A stretch of 64,000 nucleotides of DNA. Source: an uncultured Desulfatiglans sp. (GTDB taxonomy: Bacteria > Desulfobacterota > DSM-4660 > Desulfatiglandales > Desulfatiglandaceae). The notes under the pieces are model-generated. The model was not told the DNA's origin. It searched no databases and worked only from the letters and a program-made list of their open reading frames with translations. Shown piece after piece: positions 50,235-58,123 of the stretch. The stretch covers positions 1,991,325 to 2,055,324 of the forward strand of contig LR026961.1 of NCBI GenBank assembly GCA_900498135.1, read 5' to 3'. Both the position numbers and the translations under genes were made by a program. The stretch's first letter is position 1; each line of letters opens with the position of its first letter.

Positions 50235-51266
50235 TCAATAAAATTGAACGGTCCCGTCCTTGTCGACGATTTCGACGCGCCGCATGCTCAGCATTCTTTC
50301 CCACCACCTGCGGTTGGCGGCGTACCACTCGATGGTCTTCTCGAGTCCCTCCTGGAAACGGGCGCAGGGGCGAACCTTCAAGACGGCTTCGGCCTTGGCG
50401 GTGCTGGAGATGTGGTGCTGGACCTGCCCGGGTCGGTCGGGCGTGAAGGTGATCAGGTTTTCCGAAAGCCCGAGGAGTTTCAGGATCATCCGGGCGATGC
50501 CCAGGATGTCCAGGTCGAACCCGGAACCGAGGTTGAAGACCTCCCCTATGACATCCGCGTCATCGGCATGGAGCACGAGATCCAGCCGTTCGCAGGTCTC
50601 TTGGACAAACAGCCAGTCCCTCTTGGCCGTCCCGTCTCCGTGGATGGTGAGGGGTTCGCCCAGCAGCGCGCTGCTGATGAACCGGGGAATGACCTTTTCG
50701 AGATGCTGATAGGGGCCGTACTGATTGAAAGGCCTGACGATCACGATCGGAAGGCCGTAGGTCCGCCAGTAACTGTACACCAGCCGGTCTGCACCGGCCT
50801 TGGCGGCGGCGTAGGGCGTCATCGGGTTCAGGGGATGGTCTTCATCCATGGGCTGATACAGGGCGGTGCCGTAAACCTCCGATGTGGACACATGGATGAA
50901 GCGCCGGATATGATCCTTGTTGCGCAGGACCGCGTTGGCGACGGACTGGGTGCCCAGGACGTCGGTCTTGAAGAACTTTCGGTCGTCGAAGATGGATCGT
51001 GCGACGTGCGTTTCAGCCGCGAAATGCACGACGCAGTCGACCTCCCTGACCAGATCGAGGACGAGCGCCGCGTCGCAGACATCGCCCCGGATGAATCTGA
51101 ATTTCGGATTTTCCTTGATTTCGCTCGAGAAATTCTCCAGGTTGCCAGCGTAGGTCAGGGCGTCGAGGACAAGAATGCGATATTGGGGGTACCGTTTCAT
51201 CAGGTGGTAGACGAAATTGGTGCCGATGAAACCGGCGCCTCCGGTCACGAGTATCCTGAGTTTCAA
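50235..51266 (-). CDS. dTDP-glucose 4,6-dehydratase-like SDR enzyme
   Basis: A 343-residue extended SDR. NAD loop GGAGFIGTNFVYHL at residues ~9-22, VLDALTYAGNLENF (NDP-sugar binding, shared with RmlB), HFAAETHVARSI, STSEVYG and YAAAKAGADRLV (catalytic Tyr/Lys) are present. RmlB usually has DE at the catalytic pair after ST; here the segment runs HVSTSEVYGTALYQPMDED. It starts the minus-strand sugar operon and would make the 4-keto sugar used by the aminotransferase. The start is a TTG at 51266. Confidence 0.87.
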   Translation of the reverse strand: MKLRILVTGGAGFIGTNFVYHLMKRYPQYRILVLDALTYAGNLENFSSEIKENPKFRFIRGDVCDAALVLDLVREVDCVVHFAAETHVARSIFDDRKFFKTDVLGTQSVANAVLRNKDHIRRFIHVSTSEVYGTALYQPMDEDHPLNPMTPYAAAKAGADRLVYSYWRTYGLPIVIVRPFNQYGPYQHLEKVIPRFISSALLGEPLTIHGDGTAKRDWLFVQETCERLDLVLHADDADVIGEVFNLGSGFDLDILGIARMILKLLGLSENLITFTPDRPGQVQHHISSTAKAEAVLKVRPCARFQEGLEKTIEWYAANRRWWERMLSMRRVEIVDKDGTVQFY

Positions 51267-51598
51267 TGTTCGTTCCAGTAACGGCCGGGATGGCGTTCCC
51301 GTCCGGAAAGGGTTTGTAAGGGCAGGGATAGGCCTCGCTTTGTCCCTGGTTCGTGCGGCGTCGAGAAAATCGTTTCAGGCCTGCGGGTGCCCGATAAGGA
51401 TCCCCGGTTGAGCATGGGCAGGCGATTGTTCGAACATGCCAAAAACTATAACAACTCCGGAGACTGCGGGGCAAGGTTTAAAAATGGTTGCTGGATTGGG
51501 GGATTTGAGAGGTTCGATACGCCAAGGGAGGGGAGCGGACTGGGTGGCATGGATCGATCCCTTCGCCTGGGGATCGGGCAGGAGGCCGTGTGCAGCCG
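51267..51598. other. Divergent intergenic region of the sugar cluster
   Basis: This 332-bp gap separates the minus-strand dehydratase operon from the plus-strand membrane-protein gene. A weak match to the left end of the 220-bp repeat (CCCGTCCGGAAAGGGTTTG) is at about 51296. An AT-rich patch near 51435-51460 (with TATAAC) is the best place for promoters. No gene is visible. Confidence 0.35.
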
Positions 51599-53215
51599 AT
51601 GGGGTTTGATTTGGGGCGTTTCCCTGTAACGGATGCCAAGCGGACGGTCCGGGACGGCCTGATCTTGTGCGGAATGTCTGCGGTCATCGTGGCGTGTTTC
51701 GTGTGGGCGCAGCAGGATCTGTTTTTCAACCTGCTCGACGAGGGTTCTTTATGGTACGGGGTTTGGCGGACAGCGGCGGGGGAGGTCCCCATAAAGGATT
51801 TTCTCTCCTACGATCCAGGCCGGTACTATTTCTGCGCCGCACTCACCCGCCTTTTCGGCGACGGCCCGATAGGGCTACGCTGGGCCGCAGGCGTTTTTCA
51901 GTGGCTGGGCCTGTCGTGCGGGATGCTGGTCTTGAAGCGGATGCTTTCGAGCCGTCTGGCCCAGGCGGGCGCCGCCTGCCTGATCATGATCTGGATGATC
52001 CCCTGGTACAAGACCTTTGAACAAAGCATCGCGCTCATGGCCGTTTACGGTGCATGCCTGCTGCTGGAGCGGCCCTCCGGTGCCCGCTTCTTCTGGGGCG
52101 GGTGCTTCGTCGGCCTGGCGGCCTTTCTTGGTCAGAACCACGGCGCCTACATTGGGCTGAGCTACCTGGTGGTGATGCTTCTGGCAGGGATCGGGGCTGA
52201 ATTCCGGGTGGTGCTTCGCCGGTTCGGCGCCTTCACGGCGGGGGTCCTGATGGGTTTGCTGCCCCTTGTCGGCATGATCGTCGGCGTGGACGGGTTTCTG
52301 GAGGGCTGCCTGAGGCGCTTCGAGTTCATTGCCTCGGGCGTAGCCAATCTGTCTCTGGAGGTGCCCTGGCCGTGGAGGGCCGGCGGCCCGGGAAGGGACG
52401 GAATCCTGTTCTTGCATGAGCTTTGCACGGGCCTTTTCTTCGTGCTGCTGCCTCTTTCCTATGCAGCGGTCCTGATCTGCGCCGCGTTCGGCGCGATCAG
52501 GAAGCGCCCGCGGACGCTCCCTGATTTACCGGTTGCCTGTGCCGTGGTGGGTCTGCCCTATCTGCACCATGTCTTCGGGCGCGCGGATCTTCCCCATCTG
52601 GCGCAGGGAATCCCGGCATTCTTGCTGCTGGCGGTGTTTTTCATCAGGTGGCTGGCTCGAAGAGCGAGGGCCTGGCATGGGGCCGTGGCCTTCGCGGCCG
52701 GACTCGGCTTGGTCTGTGCCTCCTGCTTTTCCGCCGGCCTTGCCAACCCCGTTTACAGGAGGGCCTCGGCTCCGCCCGGAGCGCTGGCGAAAACGGAGAT
52801 CGGGGGGGATGCACTGGTGATGTACAGCACGGAGGCGGCCACGATCGACGGGGTCAGGGAAGCGGTTGCCCGTCATCTCCGTCGCGAGGATCGGATCCTT
52901 GTGGCGCCGCACTGGCCGGGATTCTACCCGATTCTTGAAAAGACGTCCCCGCTCTGGGAGCTCTACTTTCTCTTTCCTGATTCGAAAGAAAGGCAGCTGG
53001 AAAAGATCGCTGCGCTCGAGGAGAAGAAGGTTGGATGGGTGTTCATGGGGGATGACGCGGTTATGCGCGCCGACGGGCTCTCCTTCAGGGATACCCACCC
53101 CTTGTTATGGGAATATATCGAAAACCATTTTACCACGGTGAGTCGGGGAAAAGGGGGGGCCTTCGGCTGGATGCTCATGAAAAGGGTCCCATTGCCTTTG
53201 GCCGGGGGGCTATAG
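51599..53215 (+). CDS. Multi-pass membrane protein, possible membrane glycosyltransferase
   Basis: A 538-residue protein with about ten hydrophobic helices between residues ~20 and ~410 and a periplasmic-type soluble end. The first loop (DLFFNLLDEGSLWYGVWRTAAGEVPIKDFLSYDPGRYYFCAAL) carries Asp/Glu and YDPG like the GT-C fold of PMT/ArnT-type enzymes, suggesting transfer from a lipid-linked sugar. The ATG at 51599 (AGGAGG 11 nt upstream) is preferred to a GTG nine bases earlier that is too close to that site. It leads into the ABC exporter after an AT-rich gap. Confidence 0.7.
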   Translation: MGFDLGRFPVTDAKRTVRDGLILCGMSAVIVACFVWAQQDLFFNLLDEGSLWYGVWRTAAGEVPIKDFLSYDPGRYYFCAALTRLFGDGPIGLRWAAGVFQWLGLSCGMLVLKRMLSSRLAQAGAACLIMIWMIPWYKTFEQSIALMAVYGACLLLERPSGARFFWGGCFVGLAAFLGQNHGAYIGLSYLVVMLLAGIGAEFRVVLRRFGAFTAGVLMGLLPLVGMIVGVDGFLEGCLRRFEFIASGVANLSLEVPWPWRAGGPGRDGILFLHELCTGLFFVLLPLSYAAVLICAAFGAIRKRPRTLPDLPVACAVVGLPYLHHVFGRADLPHLAQGIPAFLLLAVFFIRWLARRARAWHGAVAFAAGLGLVCASCFSAGLANPVYRRASAPPGALAKTEIGGDALVMYSTEAATIDGVREAVARHLRREDRILVAPHWPGFYPILEKTSPLWELYFLFPDSKERQLEKIAALEEKKVGWVFMGDDAVMRADGLSFRDTHPLLWEYIENHFTTVSRGKGGAFGWMLMKRVPLPLAGGL

Positions 53216-53551
53216 TAATGTGAAACCATCGACGTGTTTTAGGCGATAGTAGAGTGAGCGACTATCTGGGATGTAAATATTCATCTAGTCGTTTCGTGAA
53301 ATATTTTCATACATTTATCTCAGAAAGGCACTGGCAAATAAGCCCTATTTGGTATCTTACCTTATCTGTTCAATCTAAAGCTGTTTTCACTAAGGTATCC
53401 ATATTTTCCTTGAAAATTGGAGAACATTGCAGATTTTGGTGTTTTCACGAGATATCCGATCCTGCCGACGGAGATCATTTAGAGGAAAGCACCAATCCGG
53501 TGTCCGGTGATAAAAAGGCCTTTTGTCGATAATCTCTGGTCATAGGGATAC
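53216..53551 (+). promoter_or_regulatory. AT-rich leader with an ops-like element ahead of the ABC exporter
   Basis: This 336-bp gap is much more AT-rich than its surroundings. GGCGATAG at 53242-53249 resembles the ops sequence GGCGGTAG recognised by RfaH-type NusG proteins, and GATAGT at 53245-53250 pairs with ACTATC ten bases further on, so it can form a small hairpin. A 92-codon frame begins inside but has no ribosome site and reads unlike a protein. Function as a pause/loading site for the NusG-like protein at 22506 is inferred. Confidence 0.35.
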
Positions 53552-54355
53552 ATGTTTAAGAGTTTTTACTATTTCATCCGGCTGTTAGTCCTTCAGCGGA
53601 ACATGATCTGGTCGATGGCGAAGCGTGAGATCGCGCGGCAGTATATGGGATCCTTGCTGGGCTTTATCTGGACCTTCGTCAATCCTGTGATCCTCGTCGT
53701 GGTTTTCTGGGTGATTTTCAGTTTGGGTTTCAGGGTCCAGCCGGCTGAAAATGTCCCGTTCGTCGTATGGCTGACATGCGGCATGGCCGCGTGGTTCGTG
53801 TTTGCCGACATGGTGAACGGCTCGGTCGGGGTCGTTGTATCCAATGCCAACCTAATCAAGAAGACCCTCCTGCACTCGCAGATCCTCCCCATCGTCAAGG
53901 TGGTGGCATCCCTGATTACCCATTCCATTTTCCTCAGTGTGCTGATTCTCCTGATTCTGTTTCATCGGATGCCTGTCAATCTTTATTACCTGCAATTTCT
54001 GTACTACCTTTTCGCCATGACGACGCTGGCGCTCGGCATCGGGTGGATCGGCGCCTCTCTGAATGTCTTTATCCGAGACATATCCCATGTGGTCAATGTT
54101 TTCATCCAGGTGGGTTTCTGGGCGACACCGATCTTCTGGAATTTGGAAATGATGCCCCCTGAAATCCATGGATATCTTGAACTGAATCCGATGTTCTACA
54201 TCGTTCAGGGCTATCGCGATTCATTTCTCTATTTCGTCCCTTTTTGGGAGCGGCCTTATGAAACGCTTTATTTTTGGGCTGTCGCCGGATCGCTCTTCGT
54301 CTTCGGAGCGTTGGTGTTCAAACGGCTGAAACCCCATTTTGCCGATGTCCTTTAG
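53552..54355 (+). CDS. wzm: ABC polysaccharide exporter permease (Wzm)
   Basis: A 267-residue ABC-2 permease with an N-terminal amphipathic segment (RNMIWSMAKREIARQYMGSLLGFIW), then six hydrophobic helices, ending KRLKPHFADVL. KREIARQYMGSLLGFIWTFVNP is the typical start of the O-antigen/teichoic acid exporter permeases. It exports a lipid-linked polysaccharide across the inner membrane with the Wzt that follows. Start ATG 53552; the ribosome site is weak. Confidence 0.92.
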   Translation: MFKSFYYFIRLLVLQRNMIWSMAKREIARQYMGSLLGFIWTFVNPVILVVVFWVIFSLGFRVQPAENVPFVVWLTCGMAAWFVFADMVNGSVGVVVSNANLIKKTLLHSQILPIVKVVASLITHSIFLSVLILLILFHRMPVNLYYLQFLYYLFAMTTLALGIGWIGASLNVFIRDISHVVNVFIQVGFWATPIFWNLEMMPPEIHGYLELNPMFYIVQGYRDSFLYFVPFWERPYETLYFWAVAGSLFVFGALVFKRLKPHFADVL

Positions 54356-54377
54356 GAGCGATGCGGGGCTGCGACCG

Positions 54378-55736
54378 ATGAACATGGATAAGCAACCGGT
54401 GATCGATGTCAGGGGGTTGACCAAGACCTACAGGCTTTACAACAGCCCCCTCGACCGTGTAAAGGAGGTCTTTCACCCTCGGCGCAAACGGTATCATCGA
54501 CCGTTCGACGCCCTGCGCGATGTCTCTTTCACCGTCTACGCCGGTGAAACCGTCGGGATCGTCGGCCGCAACGGCAGCGGCAAATCGACGCTGCTTCAGC
54601 TCATCTGCGGGATCCTCGAGCCGTCGAGCGGGGCCGTGTCCGTATCGGGGCGGGTGTCGGCGCTGCTCGAGCTCGGTGCCGGCTTCAATCCGGATTTTAC
54701 AGGCCGGCAGAACGTCTATCTGAACGGCGCCATCCTGGGGCTGAGCAGTGACGAGATGACACGGCGATTGGATGACATCGCCGCGTTCGCCGATATCGGT
54801 GACTTCCTCGACCAGCCTGTGCGAACCTATTCGAGCGGTATGTTCATCCGCCTGGCCTTCTCCGTCGCGATCAACGTGGACCCTCAGATCTTGATCGTCG
54901 ACGAAGCCCTGTCGGTTGGGGACGAGATCTTTCAGAGGAAGTGCCACGCGCGCTTGCAGGAGTTCAGGAAGGCCGGGAAGACGATTGTTTTCGTGTCCCA
55001 CTCGGCCCAGACCGTGGTGGAAATATGCAACCGGGCGCTTTTGCTCGATCAGGGGGAGCTCATTCTCGAGGGGACGCCCAAGCATGTGGTTTCGAAGTAT
55101 CACAAACTCATCTTTGCGCCGCCCGACAGGGTGGAAGCGGTGAGAGCCGAAATCAGGACCGGAGCCGGAGGCGCCTTTTCGAGGGCCGTTCCTCCGGAGT
55201 GGACCGGCGGAGCAGCGGCGGGCGATTCGGAGGCGGCGAAGGCCTTTTACGACCCGAATCTGATTCCGAGAAGCACCCTCTACTATGAATCCAGGGGTGC
55301 GGAGATCGCCGATGTGCATGTCACCACCCTGGACGGCGAACGCGTCAATGTCCTGGTGCCCAGGCAGGACTATGTCTATACCTACCGGGTGACCTTTCAT
55401 AGGGATACGTTCAATGTGCGGTTCGGTTCGATGATCAAGACCGTGAGCGGCCTCGAACTGGGGGGTGCCGCTTCTTCGACGCTCTTCGACGCCTGCCCCT
55501 GTGTGGAGGCCGGCACGGTGGTGCTTGTGAAGATGCGGTTCCGGTGTCTTCTTCACCCGGGCGTCTATTTCATGAACGCCGGCGTCACGGCCGTGTTGGG
55601 AGGAGACGAGGTCTTTCTGCATCGGATAGTCGACGTGGAGATGATCAGGGTGCAGCAGGAGGAGGGGATGTTGACCACGGGGATCGTTGACTTCTGCATC
55701 GAGCCGGATCTGTGTTTCGAGGCGGCAGGGGGATGA
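54378..55736 (+). CDS. wzt: ABC polysaccharide exporter ATPase (Wzt) with C-terminal carbohydrate-binding domain
   Basis: A 452-residue protein. Residues 1-250 form the ATPase: Walker A GRNGSGKST, signature YSSGMFIRLAF, Walker B ILIVDEALSVGDE, and the SHSAQTV His. Residues ~300-445 form a beta-sandwich of the Wzt-C type (FYDPNLIPRSTLYYESRGAEIADVHV, PGVYFMNAGVTAV), which binds the capped end of its own polysaccharide before export. This implies that chain ends are modified, perhaps by the methyl- or sulfotransferase nearby. ATG 54378 is used; earlier in-frame starts overlap wzm. Confidence 0.92.
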   Translation: MNMDKQPVIDVRGLTKTYRLYNSPLDRVKEVFHPRRKRYHRPFDALRDVSFTVYAGETVGIVGRNGSGKSTLLQLICGILEPSSGAVSVSGRVSALLELGAGFNPDFTGRQNVYLNGAILGLSSDEMTRRLDDIAAFADIGDFLDQPVRTYSSGMFIRLAFSVAINVDPQILIVDEALSVGDEIFQRKCHARLQEFRKAGKTIVFVSHSAQTVVEICNRALLLDQGELILEGTPKHVVSKYHKLIFAPPDRVEAVRAEIRTGAGGAFSRAVPPEWTGGAAAGDSEAAKAFYDPNLIPRSTLYYESRGAEIADVHVTTLDGERVNVLVPRQDYVYTYRVTFHRDTFNVRFGSMIKTVSGLELGGAASSTLFDACPCVEAGTVVLVKMRFRCLLHPGVYFMNAGVTAVLGGDEVFLHRIVDVEMIRVQQEEGMLTTGIVDFCIEPDLCFEAAGG

Positions 55737-55791
55737 CCGGCCGGAGCCGCTTGCATCTGGATCGGCCGTATCGGGAAAGGAAACGGAGCAC

Positions 55792-56727
55792 ATGGCTGGA
55801 GCGTGCATTGTGGTGCTGGGTATGCATCGGAGCGGGACATCGGCGCTGATGGGCATCCTTCACCATCTCGGCCTTGAACTGGGGAAGATCATGATGGCCC
55901 CGACAGAGGGCAATCCCAAAGGCTATTTCGAGAACTACCGCATCTATGCCCTGAACGAAAAAATCTTCCATGCCTTCGGTGCCACCTGGGCCGACGCCTT
56001 TCTGCTGCAGGACGGATGGTGGGAGGACGCCGCGTTGAACGGGATCAGGAGGGAGGCGGAGTGTATTCTCGATGAGGAGTTCACCGGGGAGGGCGTCTTT
56101 GGCATCAAGGATCCACGGATGTGCGTCCTTTACCCATTCTGGCGCAGGCCCCTCGAAGAGAGGGCGGATCGGCTGGTGTTCGTCCTCCCTTTGAGGAACC
56201 CGTTCGAAGCGGCGCGATCCTTGTGCAGGCGGGAGGGCGTCGGAGAGCGGCAGGCGCAGCTGCTTTGCCTGCAGCATATGCTGTACGCCGAGTTTTACAG
56301 CCGGCACGTCCAAAGGCACTTTATGCTCTTCGACAGCCTGCTCAGGGATACGCCCTCAGCCATCGAAGATCTCACGAGCGCCCTGCGGATCGACTGGCCT
56401 TGCTCTTACGAGGAGGTGAGAGAGCGGATCGAGGCGTTCATCGATCCCGGCATGAGACACCACAGCGTGGACGAGGGCGATGCCGGGCGGGAGTATCCCG
56501 GGAGCCGGCTGGTCGAGTGCTACCGCTTGCTGCAGAAGGCGGCCGGGGAGGGAGGGTTGACGGATTCAGACCTGGATCGGCTCGACGAACTGCGGACGGA
56601 TTTCACCGCCGTGAGGGATGCGTTTATTACCCCCGGGATCCGGGTGCATCTCCGGCGCGGGGTCGAGCGGGCGTTCCGTGAGGATGGAGAGCAGGCGGAT
56701 CCGGTCCGCTTCCGGGAAGAGACTTGA
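55792..56727 (+). CDS. Sulfotransferase-family protein
   Basis: A 311-residue protein with the PAPS-binding loop VVLGMHRSGTSALMGILHHLG near residues 6-26, then GVFGIKDPRMCVLYPFW and VFVLPLRNPFEAARSL, the 3'-phosphosulfate-binding region of sulfotransferases. CGGAGCAC before the ATG at 55792 supports the start. It lies between wzt and a GT2 gene and would sulfate the exported glycan. The C-terminal 60 residues, rich in Asp and Arg, are not recognised. Confidence 0.82.
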   Translation: MAGACIVVLGMHRSGTSALMGILHHLGLELGKIMMAPTEGNPKGYFENYRIYALNEKIFHAFGATWADAFLLQDGWWEDAALNGIRREAECILDEEFTGEGVFGIKDPRMCVLYPFWRRPLEERADRLVFVLPLRNPFEAARSLCRREGVGERQAQLLCLQHMLYAEFYSRHVQRHFMLFDSLLRDTPSAIEDLTSALRIDWPCSYEEVRERIEAFIDPGMRHHSVDEGDAGREYPGSRLVECYRLLQKAAGEGGLTDSDLDRLDELRTDFTAVRDAFITPGIRVHLRRGVERAFREDGEQADPVRFREET

Positions 56728-56743
56728 TCCAGGGCCATAGGAC

Positions 56744-57925
56744 ATGCAGGGCATCAGCATCGTGATACCCACCCTGAACGGGGGGCGGATCTTCGAGGAA
56801 AGCCTGCTGGGAATCCGGGCTCAGGACTTCGAGGGGCCTGTAGATCTCCTGGTGGTCGACTCGGGCTCGACGGATGGAACGCCGGCAGCTGCGGAGCGGG
56901 CTGGGGCGCGGGTCATCCGCATACCGAACCGGTCCTTTCACCATGCGGGGACGCGCAACCTGGCCCTGAAGCACACGAGCTATGAAGACGTTGTCTTTAT
57001 GGTCCAGGATGCCATCCCGGTGGGGAACCTGTGGCTCAGTCATCTGCGCAGCGTCTTGCGGGAAACAGGGGCTGCGGCAGCGTATGGGCGGCAGGTCGCC
57101 CACGCCTCGGCGGGGCCCTATGCCCGCTGGACCACGGAGGGATTGAACCGCTTTCTCGGGCCGGATCGGCGGATTCAGACCCTCGCCTCTCCCGACGCCT
57201 ACGCGGAGATGACCTTCGACGAGGCCTACCGGGTGACCAGGCTTGACAATGTCTGCGCGCTCTACCGGAAAGAACTCCTTCTGCTCCACCCGTTCCCGGA
57301 GGTTCCCTATGCCGAGGATATGGCCTGGGCGAAGGAAATCCTCTTTTCCGGCGAGCGGATCTGTTATGACCCCGATGTCGTGGTGAGGCATTCGCACGAC
57401 CGGCCGGCGGACTACGTCTTCAGACGGCATGTGGTGGATAGCGTGTTCTGCGGGAGGATTCTTGGGAAGTTGCGCAACGATTTTTCGGGGTTGTCGGTGA
57501 GCGATTTGATCGATGTGTCCCATGCCGTCGAATCCCGGGTGAAGGACTTGACGGGCGGGGATTCCGGGTCGCAGGGGAAACACCTCTCAACCGGCGGCCT
57601 GTTCCCCTACCTCTATGCCCGGTTTTCCTTTCGGAACACCTGCCGAAGGTTTCTGCTCCGGGGGTTGCGGAGGCTGAGGGGCGGGGCCGGTTTTTCGAGA
57701 GGGGAGGTTTCGGGTCAAGCGTTGGCTGAGCTGGACTATCACTGGCGATCCATGCAGGAATCGCTGCCGCCGCTGAGGGAAGCGGAGGCTCGGGATGCCC
57801 TGCAAAAGCTGGCGGCCGGCGTTCTTGGAAAATGGTATGGGGACACGTATGCGGCCCAGGCGGCACGAGGGGTGTTGAAAACGGATCTGCAGCGGTTTAT
57901 CAGGCCTTATCTTTCAGGGATATGA
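56744..57925 (+). CDS. GT2-family glycosyltransferase
   Basis: A 393-residue protein with the GT-A start ISIVIPTLNGGRIFEESLLGI and DLLVVDSGSTDGT at residues ~35-47, VFMVQDAIPVG in the DxD position and an acidic EDMAWAKEILFSG block, resembling rhamnosyltransferases. The C-terminal 150 residues have a long basic helix. It follows the sulfotransferase by 16 bp. The donor sugar is not assignable. Confidence 0.88.
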   Translation: MQGISIVIPTLNGGRIFEESLLGIRAQDFEGPVDLLVVDSGSTDGTPAAAERAGARVIRIPNRSFHHAGTRNLALKHTSYEDVVFMVQDAIPVGNLWLSHLRSVLRETGAAAAYGRQVAHASAGPYARWTTEGLNRFLGPDRRIQTLASPDAYAEMTFDEAYRVTRLDNVCALYRKELLLLHPFPEVPYAEDMAWAKEILFSGERICYDPDVVVRHSHDRPADYVFRRHVVDSVFCGRILGKLRNDFSGLSVSDLIDVSHAVESRVKDLTGGDSGSQGKHLSTGGLFPYLYARFSFRNTCRRFLLRGLRRLRGGAGFSRGEVSGQALAELDYHWRSMQESLPPLREAEARDALQKLAAGVLGKWYGDTYAAQAARGVLKTDLQRFIRPYLSGI

Positions 57926-58123
57926 GGCCGCCTGCGGATGCCGGAAGGGCGCTTTGCTTCGAGGCATTCTTTCTGCGGACGTGCGTAGAAGGTTTGTTCC
58001 TTCCGAAAGATGTGTCGCATATCGAGAGACAGGGAGCGCATCGCATTGATGCCAGCAGGGCGAGCGATTGACGGCGCGGAGCGTTCTTGCAGGCGGAGAT
58101 TCAGACAGAGGCGTAGGAATCCG

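Noticed and set aside
51296-51315. Extra copy of the 220-bp repeat
   Set aside because: Only about 19 bases are similar and the terminal motif is imperfect, so it could be chance.
53254-53532. 92-residue frame in the AT-rich leader
   Set aside because: No ribosome site, unusual composition and no motif; more simply a leader region.
54318-55856. 512-residue minus-strand frame opposite wzt
   Set aside because: It is the antisense of a clear ABC ATPase and shows no recognisable domain.
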